Of a DNA stretch of 46,640 bases, positions 26,961 to 34,892 are shown in pieces (position 1 is the first letter of the stretch; each line of letters starts with the position of its first letter). The stretch comes from Candidatus Intestinimonas merdavium (GTDB taxonomy: Bacteria; Bacillota; Clostridia; Oscillospirales; Oscillospiraceae): the NCBI GenBank assembly GCA_019115785.1, contig DXCX01000030.1, forward strand, positions 1 through 46,640, read 5' to 3'. The notes under the pieces were generated by a model. That model was not told the origin of the DNA and ran no database searches. It worked only from the letters and a program-made list of their open reading frames with translations. A program made the translations under genes and the position numbers.

Positions 26961-27503
26961 TCAGCTCTGCTCCTTTCCATCAAAGTCGGTGAGCAGTACG
27001 TCCAGCACTCCATTGTAGATCTGCTCAGGGTGGGCCTTAAACTGTTCGGCGAGGCGGTCACATTGCTGCTCAGTGGCAGCCAGCATTTCGATGGTGAGAA
27101 GATTGCCGTGCTCATCGTCCAGGGCCATGACCAGGGTAAAGGTGCCGTCTCCCCGGGGGATGCGCTCAGAGCGGACCTGAGCATCCCGGCGCAGCCGACT
27201 GTTGAGCTTGGCAACATTTTTGTCGCACTTGACTCGGATGGAGTAGGGGAGGCTGCTCTCACAGATGGCGCCATTCTTTCTGCCTTTTTCCGTGATGGAG
27301 TAGCGGTCATCCTCCAGTGCCAGGTGTTCCGTGTCCACCAGTTCGTGGATGGCCTCGGCGAAAGCGAAATAGTCCACGCCCTCGTCGCACATGGTGAGGT
27401 CGGTCAAGGTTGGCATATCGATGGGTGCCACCACACGGGACATGATATAGAGCACCAGGAATTTAATGTCCAGCTTATCGTGGATAAATCCGACGCGAGC
27501 CAT
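26961..27503 (-). CDS. DUF4364 family protein
   Basis: 180 residues. The sequence resembles the clostridial DUF4364 family: an N-terminal winged-helix-like part (KLDIKFLVLYIMSRV, then DRYSITEKGRK) followed by a second domain. It is probably a DNA-binding regulator, but this is inferred from the fold-like pattern; no function is established. Its stop overlaps the region where the next gene's ribosome site begins, so the two form an operon. A consensus-like promoter lies upstream. Confidence 0.8.
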   Translation of the reverse strand: MARVGFIHDKLDIKFLVLYIMSRVVAPIDMPTLTDLTMCDEGVDYFAFAEAIHELVDTEHLALEDDRYSITEKGRKNGAICESSLPYSIRVKCDKNVAKLNSRLRRDAQVRSERIPRGDGTFTLVMALDDEHGNLLTIEMLAATEQQCDRLAEQFKAHPEQIYNGVLDVLLTDFDGKEQS

Positions 27504-27575
27504 GGCGTACCTCCTTGCTTAACCGGAGAGGTGCTCCGGATCGAGATAGGCCGGAACGGCCCACCCTAAAAATGA

Positions 27576-27604
27576 ATTATATCGAAAAAAACAGAATGAA
27601 ACAA
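27576..27604 (-). promoter_or_regulatory. Promoter of the DUF4364 operon
   Basis: On the minus strand, TTGTTT (27599-27604) and TATAAT (27576-27581) are 17 bases apart, about 70 bases before the gene. Confidence 0.7.
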
Positions 27605-27659
27605 GAGTGAATTTTAACTCAAGACGGTTGAATTTGAGCGAAGACTGTCGAACCGGCGG

Positions 27660-27688
27660 TTGACAGGGGGAAGGACCGGGGGTAAGAT
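27660..27688 (+). promoter_or_regulatory. Promoter of the YerB-like lipoprotein gene
   Basis: A consensus TTGACA (27660-27665) and TAAGAT (27683-27688) are 17 bases apart, 30 bases before the gene start. It is divergent from the DUF4364 promoter. Confidence 0.8.
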
Positions 27689-27718
27689 GGAGATACCACG
27701 CTGGATGGAGGCGACGAT

Positions 27719-28819
27719 ATGAGAGGAACCATGCTGCCTGCTTTGTGTCTGATTGTCCTGCTGTGTCTCACCGCCTGTAGTGTTGGGACGGGGGCGTCCA
27801 CACCCACCCCCGCACCTGTTCCTCCCCAGACGTCGCCGCCGCCTATTGCTGCCACGGCAACACCCACCCCCACACCATACAATGGCCCGATCAATCCGCT
27901 CAGCGGTATGCCCACTGATGCCGAAACCGCCGCTCAGCGGCCGGTATCGGTCATGCTAAACAACTTGAAGCAGGCCCTGCCGCAGCTGGGGCAATCGCAG
28001 GCTGATATCATCTATGAGGTGGTGGCCGAAGGCGGTATCACCCGGATGCTGGGGGTATTTCAGTCGGTGGAGGATGTGGGGATGATCGGCTCCATCCGTT
28101 CCGCCCGTTCCTATTACATTGAACTGGCGATGGGCCATGACGCGCTCTTCATCCATGCCGGCGGCAGTGAAGACGCCTATGCCGACCTGGGAAAGTGGGA
28201 GGTGGACCACTTTGACGCTGTCCGAGGGCCCTATCTGGGCAAGACGCCTGAGAGCAATATGATGTGGCGGGATGACGACCGCCGGAGGGAGAATGGCTAT
28301 GAGCACAGTGTGGTGGCCACCGGAACCTCTATTTTGGACCATCTTCCCAGTGACCTGAGGCGAGAGCATGAGGAGGGTTACGACGCCGGGCTGAGCTTCT
28401 GCGATGACGGTACTCCGGTGGGAGGGAGTCCAGCGTCGGTGGTGACGGTGCCCTTCTCCAACTACAAGACCGGTGTCTTCACCTACGACGACGATCGGAA
28501 GGCCTACCGGGTGGAGGAGTACGGCGCAGCCTATGTGGACGGAGACACCGGGGAGCAGGTTACCGTGACCAATGTGATCGTGGTCTACACCCGTTGCCGC
28601 TATACCGGGGACAGCCTGGGCCACATGGACGTAGAGGTGGTAGGAGCAGGGGACGGCTGGTTCGCCTGCGGCGGGCAGGGAATCCCAATTCACTGGAGCA
28701 AATCCGACCGGGAGAGCCCCATGGTGTACACCACGCAAGACGGTACTCCGCTATCCTTGGGACGGGGGCATACCTATGTGAACATCGTGCCCCTGGATGC
28801 AGCTGTTACCATGGAATGA
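27719..28819 (+). CDS. YerB-like lipoprotein (DUF3048)
   Basis: 366 residues. An N-terminal signal peptide ends in the lipobox LTAC (Cys20), so the protein is a lipoprotein on the outer face of the membrane. A Pro/Thr-rich linker (about residues 25-55) leads to the DUF3048 domain: RPVSVMLNN, ADIIYEVVAEGGITR, and GSIRSARSYYIELA are characteristic. Bacillus YerB belongs to this family; its role is unknown. The start follows GGAGG. It is monocistronic. Confidence 0.9.
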   Translation: MRGTMLPALCLIVLLCLTACSVGTGASTPTPAPVPPQTSPPPIAATATPTPTPYNGPINPLSGMPTDAETAAQRPVSVMLNNLKQALPQLGQSQADIIYEVVAEGGITRMLGVFQSVEDVGMIGSIRSARSYYIELAMGHDALFIHAGGSEDAYADLGKWEVDHFDAVRGPYLGKTPESNMMWRDDDRRRENGYEHSVVATGTSILDHLPSDLRREHEEGYDAGLSFCDDGTPVGGSPASVVTVPFSNYKTGVFTYDDDRKAYRVEEYGAAYVDGDTGEQVTVTNVIVVYTRCRYTGDSLGHMDVEVVGAGDGWFACGGQGIPIHWSKSDRESPMVYTTQDGTPLSLGRGHTYVNIVPLDAAVTME

Positions 28820-28825
28820 AGACCC

Positions 28826-28861
28826 AAAGGGCCGGCGTTTTTGTATAAACGTCGGCCTTTT
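28826..28861. terminator. Terminator between the YerB-like gene and ppk1
   Basis: GGCCGGCGTTT pairs with AAACGTCGGCC (one G-U pair) around TTGTAT, flanked by AAAGG and CCTTTT. It serves the plus-strand gene and may also end ppk1 on the minus strand. Confidence 0.85.
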
Positions 28862-28865
28862 GCGC

Positions 28866-31010
28866 TCAGCGCCGCCATAGCCGCTGGGCCAGGGCGGAAA
28901 AAAGACCCTTCCGAACAGTGGGTACTGGAGTAGCGGGACCTTCAGGAGGCTCTTTGGCGGTGGCTTCGGACATAAACACAGCCTGAGCATCCACCGGAGG
29001 TTCTCCATGGTCGGGAACATGGAAGTAGTGGCCATCAGAACCCATGATGCGGGCCTTTATATTGTCGGAGCAGAGGACCTCCACATAGTGGCGGATCTGC
29101 TCCCGGATGGCACGGTCCAGGATGGGGCAGGCGATCTCCACCCGGTGCTCCGTGTTTCGGGTCATGAGATCCGCAGAGCCGATATAAACCTTGGCCTCGG
29201 AGCCCGTGCCGAAGACAAAGATGCGCGGGTGCTCCAGATACCGCCCCACGATGGAGAAAACCTTGATGCGGTCCGTCTTACCGGGGACGCCGGGGCGGAG
29301 GCAGCAGATGCCACGGACGTTCATGATGACATCCACGCCCGCCTGACTGGCCTCGGAGAGCTTGTCGATGAGTTCCCTGTCCGTGACGGAGTTACATTTG
29401 ACGAAGATGCGGGCGGACTGCCCCGCCTTTGCCCTGCTGATCTCCCCATCTATGAGGGAGACGAGCCGGGACTTGAGGCCGTGGGGCGCCACCAGCAGGA
29501 GGCGGTATTCCCCATCCAGATTTGCGGTGGAGACGTTTTGGAAAAAGGCGGCCGCATCGGCGCCTATGGCGGGGTTGGCCGTCATGAGAGAGAGGTCCGT
29601 ATAGAGCCTGGCGGTTTTTTCGTTGTAGTTGCCGGTGCCCACCTGGGTGATTTGTTGGATATGTCCCCGCTCCCGGCGGGTGATCAGGCAGATCTTGGAG
29701 TGGACCTTGAAGTCCTCGAAGCCATAGATAACGGTGCAGCCCGCCTCCTCCAGACGCTCGGCCCACTGGATGTTGTTTTGCTCGTCAAACCGGGCTCGCA
29801 GCTCCATGAGAACGGTCACATCCTTGCCGTTTTCAGCAGCAGCGGCCAGATACTCGATGAGCTTGGCCTTGGAGGCCAGGCGGTAAATGGTAATTTTGAT
29901 AGAGAGCACGGAGGGATCGTTGGCTGCCTCCTTCACCAGGCGTAAAAAAGGGTCCATGGTGTGGAAGGGATAGAAGAGGAGAACGTCGTGGCGGAGAACT
30001 TGAGGGAGGATCTTTTCCCCACGGTTGAGCCCAGAGGGGGCTTTGGGGGTGAAAGGCGGATAGCACAGGGCAGCCCGGCTCTCTTCGGGGAGAAGGCCCT
30101 CCAGAGCATAAACATAGCTGAGGACCAGGGGGGATTTTGCGTGGAAGACCTGGGCGGAGGTGAGGCCCAGCCGCTGACACAGGTATTCCACCAGAGCGCT
30201 GCTGGCTCCGCCTTGGATCTCTAAACGAACCGGTGCCAGCCGGGAACGCTTTTTGAGCACCTTTCGCATGTGCTGGCGGTAGTCATCGTTGACGTCATAG
30301 TCCTCGTCCTCAGGAGAGATGTCGGCATTCCGGGTCACTGAGATGACAGCCCGGCTCACCACCTGATATTGGTCGAAGATTTCCTCCACGTGGGCCAGGA
30401 GGATCTGTTCGGTGAGGATGTACCGCACCCCACGTTCGCTCAGCCGCAGGAAGGGAGGTAGGCTTCGGGGGATGGGGACGACACCAAAGGAGACCTCACC
30501 GCCCCGGCGCAGCTCCACAGCGATATTCAGAGATTTGCTGGGCAGGTGAGGGAAGGGGTGGAGGTTGTCCACCACCTGGGGGGAGAGGATGGGCAGGACA
30601 TAGTCCCGGAAATAGCGGTCACACTGTTTCCGCTCCTTCACGTCCAGCTCGGAGAGCGACAGGGAGCAGATATTACAGGTTCGCAGTCGGGTCTCCAGCT
30701 GGGACATGAGCTTGTCCCGCTGCTTGTAGAGGGGCCCTACCGCCTCAAAGATGGCAGATAGCTGCTGGGTAGGTGTAAGGCCGCTCTTGTTGTCCACATG
30801 TGTCTTTTTCACCAGGGTGAGGTCATAAATGGAGCCCACCCGGATCATGAAAAACTCATCCAAATTGCTGGTAAAAATGGCGGCGAATTTGAGCCGCTCA
30901 AAAAGGGGAACGGACTCGTCCCTGGCCTCCTCCATGACCCGTTCATTGAAGCGCAGCCAGGAGAGTTCACGATCCTGGGTAAAGCTGTAATCATATCGTT
31001 GTTCAGACAT
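28866..31010 (-). CDS. ppk1: Polyphosphate kinase 1
   Basis: 714 residues, full PPK1 length. It reversibly makes polyphosphate from ATP. The N-terminal domain begins RELSWLRFNERVMEEA and contains FTSNLDEFFMIRV. The autophosphorylated His is His437 in FKVHSKICLI, and a second conserved His is His622 in TEHRVE; GTGNYNEKTARLYTDLS is a family signature. The ATG follows GAGAGGAA. It is the second gene of a ppx-ppk1 operon, with 13 bases between them. Confidence 0.97.
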   Translation of the reverse strand: MSEQRYDYSFTQDRELSWLRFNERVMEEARDESVPLFERLKFAAIFTSNLDEFFMIRVGSIYDLTLVKKTHVDNKSGLTPTQQLSAIFEAVGPLYKQRDKLMSQLETRLRTCNICSLSLSELDVKERKQCDRYFRDYVLPILSPQVVDNLHPFPHLPSKSLNIAVELRRGGEVSFGVVPIPRSLPPFLRLSERGVRYILTEQILLAHVEEIFDQYQVVSRAVISVTRNADISPEDEDYDVNDDYRQHMRKVLKKRSRLAPVRLEIQGGASSALVEYLCQRLGLTSAQVFHAKSPLVLSYVYALEGLLPEESRAALCYPPFTPKAPSGLNRGEKILPQVLRHDVLLFYPFHTMDPFLRLVKEAANDPSVLSIKITIYRLASKAKLIEYLAAAAENGKDVTVLMELRARFDEQNNIQWAERLEEAGCTVIYGFEDFKVHSKICLITRRERGHIQQITQVGTGNYNEKTARLYTDLSLMTANPAIGADAAAFFQNVSTANLDGEYRLLLVAPHGLKSRLVSLIDGEISRAKAGQSARIFVKCNSVTDRELIDKLSEASQAGVDVIMNVRGICCLRPGVPGKTDRIKVFSIVGRYLEHPRIFVFGTGSEAKVYIGSADLMTRNTEHRVEIACPILDRAIREQIRHYVEVLCSDNIKARIMGSDGHYFHVPDHGEPPVDAQAVFMSEATAKEPPEGPATPVPTVRKGLFSALAQRLWRR

Positions 31011-31023
31011 GGTATAGTTCCTC

Positions 31024-31920
31024 TCAGATTTTTAGCACATGGTCCATGAGGTAGCCCTCCCGAACACCGGCTGCAGAGGCCACAACTGTCTCCACGCCGC
31101 AGGTCTTGACGATCGCGTTGAGGATGATCAGCCCGGGAAGCAGGGTATGGACTCGATCGGGGGCAGAGCGGAGAAGCTGGCGCAGGGTATCTCTGCCCCC
31201 TTTTTTCAGAAGCTTGTAAAGGTCCTTGAGCTCCTGGGCCGACATGGTCCTCAGCTCTGGGTCACGGCCGTAAACATCGTTACACAGCTTGGCCACTGCC
31301 CGGACCGTACCGCCCACGCCGCACAGGTGCTTGCGCTGGATCTGGGAGGCTCCGGCTTTCTCCAGCTGCTCATGGACGAAGTGCCGCATCCGCCTGCACT
31401 CGTCGGCGGTGGGGAAGAGGCCGCCAGTAAACCGGGTATATAGGGAGAGAGAGCCCACCGGCAGTGAACAGGCCGAGGTAATAGTCATATCCTCATAGCG
31501 CACCAGCTCAAAGGAGCCGCCGCCGATGTCGGCCAGCACACCGGTGCTCACTCCGCCGGGGAGAACAGCACCTCGGAAGGAGAGTGCGGCCTCCTCATCA
31601 CCGGAAAGGACCTCCACCTGGATACCGGTGACATCACGGATGGCCTCCACAGCTTCAGCGGTGTTGAAAATGTTCCGCAGAGAGGCGGTGGCGAAGACGT
31701 GTAGGTGGGAGACGTTGAAGTTATCCAGTAGGGCGCGGTAGCCGGCTAGGGTCCGGCAGGCCACCAGAATACCACTGTCAGAGAGCACCCCTTCCTGGAC
31801 ATATCCGGCCAGACCTGCCATGGTCTTCTTGTGCATGAGCAGGCGGAACTGGTCTTTATCGCAGTGGTAGATGGAAAGGCGGATGGTGTTGGAGCCGAGG
31901 TCTACGATACCGCAGAGCAT
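31024..31920 (-). CDS. ppx: Exopolyphosphatase, Ppx/GppA family
   Basis: 298 residues from the ATG at 31920; the frame extends upstream but the promoter lies there. It has the actin-like ATPase fold of Ppx/GppA, with VDLGSNTIRLSIY at the N-terminus and VLADIGGGSFELV in the middle. The enzyme is short, lacking the C-terminal HD domain of Escherichia coli Ppx. It removes phosphate from polyphosphate ends or hydrolyses pppGpp; the pairing with ppk1 favours polyphosphate. The ribosome site is weak (GTGGGG). Confidence 0.93.
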   Translation of the reverse strand: MLCGIVDLGSNTIRLSIYHCDKDQFRLLMHKKTMAGLAGYVQEGVLSDSGILVACRTLAGYRALLDNFNVSHLHVFATASLRNIFNTAEAVEAIRDVTGIQVEVLSGDEEAALSFRGAVLPGGVSTGVLADIGGGSFELVRYEDMTITSACSLPVGSLSLYTRFTGGLFPTADECRRMRHFVHEQLEKAGASQIQRKHLCGVGGTVRAVAKLCNDVYGRDPELRTMSAQELKDLYKLLKKGGRDTLRQLLRSAPDRVHTLLPGLIILNAIVKTCGVETVVASAAGVREGYLMDHVLKI

Positions 31921-31954
31921 GGTGATCCCCACTTTCTTGTGATTCTTACCGAGT

Positions 31955-31983
31955 ATTGTACTCGTTTTCTGCTTCTGACGCAA
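31955..31983 (-). promoter_or_regulatory. Promoter of the ppx-ppk1 operon
   Basis: On the minus strand, TTGCGT (31978-31983) and TACAAT (31955-31960) are 17 bases apart, 35 bases before ppx. Confidence 0.7.
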
Positions 31984-31988
31984 TGTAA

Positions 31989-32180
31989 TTACGAAGATTT
32001 TACATCTCCGTCCCTGTTGTCTCCACCGCACAGTGACAAAAGGGCCAACTGGTCCCCCAGAAGGGTAAAAAATGCCGCCAGAAGGGCCACCTCATCGGAG
32101 TTTTTTCCCTGGGCCAGCCCCATGGCCGCCGCCGCAGCCAAAAGGACCACACCCTCGCCCCCGTTCTGACATCCGCCCAT
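31989..32180 (-). CDS. Small hydrophobic protein (DUF6774-like)
   Basis: 63 residues with a good ribosome site (AAAGGGGG) before the ATG at 32180. The sequence alternates GVVLLAAAAAMGLAQGKNSDEVALLAAFFTLLGDQLALL (in two phrases, a hydrophobic helix, a short polar turn and a second helix), a pattern I associate with the small DUF6774-type proteins of clostridia. Cysteines occur near both ends. It lies upstream of ppx on the same strand and may share its transcript. Function is unknown and the family match is from memory. Confidence 0.6.
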   Translation of the reverse strand: MGGCQNGGEGVVLLAAAAAMGLAQGKNSDEVALLAAFFTLLGDQLALLSLCGGDNRDGDVKSS

Positions 32181-32208
32181 GGTGCACCCCCTTTCTGTCT
32201 AGCTTATG

Positions 32209-32237
32209 TAGACGGAGTCGGTACCATGTGATAAAAT
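32209..32237 (+). promoter_or_regulatory. Possible promoter of the aldo/keto reductase operon
   Basis: TAGACG (32209-32214) and TAAAAT (32232-32237) are 17 bases apart, 55 bases before the gene. The match is moderate. Confidence 0.35.
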
Positions 32238-32291
32238 AACAAAACATAAATCTACAGGGTAAGGGCCCTGGGAGAAATCTAGGAGGCAGAT

Positions 32292-33413
32292 ATGGAGCGA
32301 AGAGCACAGAAGCATTTGGGTGTGGAGCCATCCCTGCTGGGATTCGGCTGCATGCGTTTTCCCACCCTGGAGGGTGGCGCCATAGACGAGGCACAGGCGA
32401 TGGCCATGCTGGACCGGGCCTATCAGAGCGGGGTCAACTACTTTGATACCGCCTACTTTTATCACAATGGAAAGAGCGAGGAGTTTGTAGGTCGGGCGCT
32501 GGCACGCTATCCACGGGAGAGCTATTATCTCACCTCCAAGCTGCCTACTACTCTGATCCACTCCCTGGAGGATGCAAAAAGGATTTATGCCGAACAGCGG
32601 GAGCGGCTCCAAAAGGACTATCTGGACTTCTTCCTCCTCCACAACCTAAACGGCACAAGATGGCGTGAGATGGTGGACATCGGCGTGGTGGACTGGTGTC
32701 TGGAGCGACAGGCAGCGGGGGAGTTTCGTCATTTTGGATTCTCCTTCCACGGCAGCTATGAGGATTTTCATGAGATTCTCACCGCACGGACCTGGGACTG
32801 CTGTCAGATCCAGCTCAACTACATGGACACCGAGGAGCAGGCCGGACTGAGGGGGTACCGTCTCACGGAGGAGCTGGGTGTCCCTCTCATCATCATGGAG
32901 CCGGTCAAGGGCGGCTCCCTTGCGGTCCCGCCTGACGATGTGATGGCGGTCTTCAATACTCTTCGCCCAGAGGCTTCGGCCTCCTCCTGGGCACTCCGAT
33001 GGGCGGCCAGCCTGCCCAACGTCATGACCGTTCTCTCCGGCATGTCTACTATGGAGCAGGTGGAGGATAATCTGGCTACCTTTAACATGTTCCAGCCATT
33101 GAACGAGGAGGAGCAGGCGGCGGTGGACCGGGCGACGGCTCTCTTCCGTGAAAAAGTCCGCAATGGCTGCACTGCCTGCCGGTACTGCATGCCCTGTCCG
33201 GTGGGAGTGGACATCCCCGGTACCTTCCGCCTGTGGAATGATTGGGCCATGTACCAGAACAAGCGCAGGAGCAAATCTGGCTGGAAGGACATGGATGATG
33301 ACAAGCGTCCCCAGCTGTGCGTCTCCTGTGGGGCGTGCGAGACGAAGTGTCCCCAGGGCCTGCCCATACGGGAGGACCTGGCCAGAGCCCGCCAGGAGCT
33401 GGAAAGGCTGTAA
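32292..33413 (+). CDS. Aldo/keto reductase with C-terminal ferredoxin-type clusters
   Basis: 373 residues. The first 280 residues form an aldo/keto reductase barrel: LGFGCMRFPTL, VNYFDTAYFYHNGKSEE with the catalytic Tyr, and FGFSFHG. The C-terminus adds CTACRYCMPC (near residue 295) and CVSCGACETKCPQGLPI (near 345), which can hold two [4Fe-4S] clusters. This fused type is common in anaerobic Firmicutes; its natural substrate is unknown. The ribosome site is CTAGGAGG. GNAT and NUDIX genes follow with 2-base spacing and overlap. Confidence 0.92.
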   Translation: MERRAQKHLGVEPSLLGFGCMRFPTLEGGAIDEAQAMAMLDRAYQSGVNYFDTAYFYHNGKSEEFVGRALARYPRESYYLTSKLPTTLIHSLEDAKRIYAEQRERLQKDYLDFFLLHNLNGTRWREMVDIGVVDWCLERQAAGEFRHFGFSFHGSYEDFHEILTARTWDCCQIQLNYMDTEEQAGLRGYRLTEELGVPLIIMEPVKGGSLAVPPDDVMAVFNTLRPEASASSWALRWAASLPNVMTVLSGMSTMEQVEDNLATFNMFQPLNEEEQAAVDRATALFREKVRNGCTACRYCMPCPVGVDIPGTFRLWNDWAMYQNKRRSKSGWKDMDDDKRPQLCVSCGACETKCPQGLPIREDLARARQELERL

Positions 33414-33415
33414 GC

Positions 33416-33952
33416 ATGAGAACCGGAGATCGGCTGGAACTGCTCCGGCCAGATGAGGACTGGGAGGCAGCGATTTGGGACTACAAAAGGGAATTTAAAG
33501 AATGGGGCGACCACTTGGATGGCACCGCTGATCTGGGCGGGGCGGAGGGTTTTGCCCCCTGGCTGGCCGCAGTCCGGGACAATGCCAACCCGGACACCGT
33601 ACGTCCCGGGCGGGTACCCGCCACCACGTTGCTGGGTGTACGCCGGTATGATCGCCGCCTGGTGGGGATGATTGACATCCGCCACACCCTCAACGAATAC
33701 CTCCTCAAATTCGGCGGGCATATTGGATACAGCGTACGCCCCAGCGAGCGCCGGAAGGGCTATGCTGGGGAGATGCTCTGGCTGGCCCTGCTGGAGTGTG
33801 AAACGTTGGGGCTATCCAAGGTGCTGGTGACCTGTGACAGTGAGAATGAGGCCTCTGCCCGTACCATCCGGGCAAATGGAGGTGTTCTGGAAAACCGTAT
33901 CCCCGAGGGGGATGGTTTTACGGAGCGGTATTGGATCGAGGTGGATGCGTGA
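33416..33952 (+). CDS. GNAT family N-acetyltransferase
   Basis: 178 residues from the ATG at 33416, 2 bases after the reductase stop; a longer frame overlaps the reductase and is rejected. The acetyl-CoA-binding motif is IGYSVRPSERRKGYAGEML (R/Q-x-x-G-x-G/A type), followed by the ARTIRANGGVLENRI element typical of the GNAT subgroup related to YesJ/Rim-type proteins. The substrate is unknown. Its TGA overlaps the GTG start of the next gene. Confidence 0.88.
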   Translation: MRTGDRLELLRPDEDWEAAIWDYKREFKEWGDHLDGTADLGGAEGFAPWLAAVRDNANPDTVRPGRVPATTLLGVRRYDRRLVGMIDIRHTLNEYLLKFGGHIGYSVRPSERRKGYAGEMLWLALLECETLGLSKVLVTCDSENEASARTIRANGGVLENRIPEGDGFTERYWIEVDA

Positions 33953-34518
33953 AACCACTGTTGGGACAGTTGGAGGAATACACTCCCTGGAATGAGCAGG
34001 AGGAGCGGGACCGGATGGTGCTGTTGAGCATGCTCAGATCGGGTTGGGACCTATGGACCCGGAAGAATGAGACGGCCCATTTTACTGCCTCCGCCTGGGT
34101 CACTGACCCCACACGGACCAAGGTGCTGATGTGCTACCACAATATCTACCACTCCTGGTCCTGGCTGGGCGGACACGCCGACGGGGACCGTGACCTGCTG
34201 GCAGTGGCCCTTCGGGAGGTGGGGGAGGAGAGCGGCCTAAAGTCGGTGCGCCCGGTCAGTGAGGCACTCTTTTCCCTGGAGATCATGACGGTGGACGGCC
34301 ATGAGAAGCGGGGCCAATACGTATCTTCCCATCTGCACCTCAACGTTACCTACCTGCTGGAGGCCGATGCTCAAGAGTCTTTGGTGGTAAAACCGGACGA
34401 GAACTGCGCTGTGGGCTGGTTTGAACTTGCCCAGGCGGTAGAGGCTTCCACGGAGCCCTGGTTCCGGGAGCGGATCTATGCCAAGCTCAACGCTAAGCTA
34501 AAGGCAAGGACCAGATAA
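33949..34518 (+). CDS. NUDIX hydrolase with a variant NUDIX box
   Basis: 189 residues from the GTG at 33949 (GTGA overlap with the GNAT stop; GAGGTGG upstream). The NUDIX box runs from Gly75 to Leu97: GHADGD, then Arg81 where the consensus Glu stands, then LREVGEESGL with the metal-binding REx2EE intact. Such proteins hydrolyse nucleoside diphosphate derivatives; the target is unknown. The WSWLGGHADGD lead-in places it in a clostridial NUDIX subgroup. It ends the three-gene operon. Confidence 0.88.
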   Translation: MKPLLGQLEEYTPWNEQEERDRMVLLSMLRSGWDLWTRKNETAHFTASAWVTDPTRTKVLMCYHNIYHSWSWLGGHADGDRDLLAVALREVGEESGLKSVRPVSEALFSLEIMTVDGHEKRGQYVSSHLHLNVTYLLEADAQESLVVKPDENCAVGWFELAQAVEASTEPWFRERIYAKLNAKLKARTR

Positions 34519-34532
34519 AACGGATATGTGTC

Positions 34533-34575
34533 AAGCGGCTCCACCATCTCAGAAGAAGAGACGGTGGGGCCGCTT
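34533..34575 (+). terminator. Hairpin after the NUDIX gene
   Basis: AAGCGGCTCCACC (34533-34545) pairs with GGTGGGGCCGCTT (34563-34575), one G-U pair, with a TCTC/GAGA inner helix. No T tract follows, so termination may be incomplete. Confidence 0.55.
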
Positions 34576-34646
34576 GCCGCATAGGATAGGACGGCGGGGA
34601 CCGTCCGGTCTCCGACCGACTATCTTTTTGGAATGGAGCTGTGAGT

Positions 34647-34892
34647 ATGGGAAAACAGCTTTCGATGGACCGTCTGCCCGAGGGTGTCCGGGCCCAGGTG
34701 GTAGCGGTGGGCGGCGAGTATGCTATGCGCCGGCGTCTCCTGGACCTTGGTCTCATTCCGGGCACCTGGGTGACCTGCCGGGGGCGTGCTCCCGCTGGTG
34801 ACCCCGGAGCCTACGCCTTCCGGGGATGTGTGGTGGCCCTGCGGGCCCGGGACGCCGCCGCCGTGACCCTGCGGCCGGAGGGTGCGCTGTGA
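34647..34892 (+). CDS. feoA: Ferrous iron transport protein A
   Basis: 81 residues, an SH3-like FeoA domain. The ATG at 34647 has GGAG eight bases upstream. Recognisable are AQVVAVGGEYAMRRRLLDLGLIPG (in two phrases) and the closing CVVALRARDAAAVTL. FeoA is a small cytosolic partner of the FeoB iron channel. Its stop overlaps the feoB start (GTGA), so the two are translationally coupled. Confidence 0.92.
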   Translation: MGKQLSMDRLPEGVRAQVVAVGGEYAMRRRLLDLGLIPGTWVTCRGRAPAGDPGAYAFRGCVVALRARDAAAVTLRPEGAL

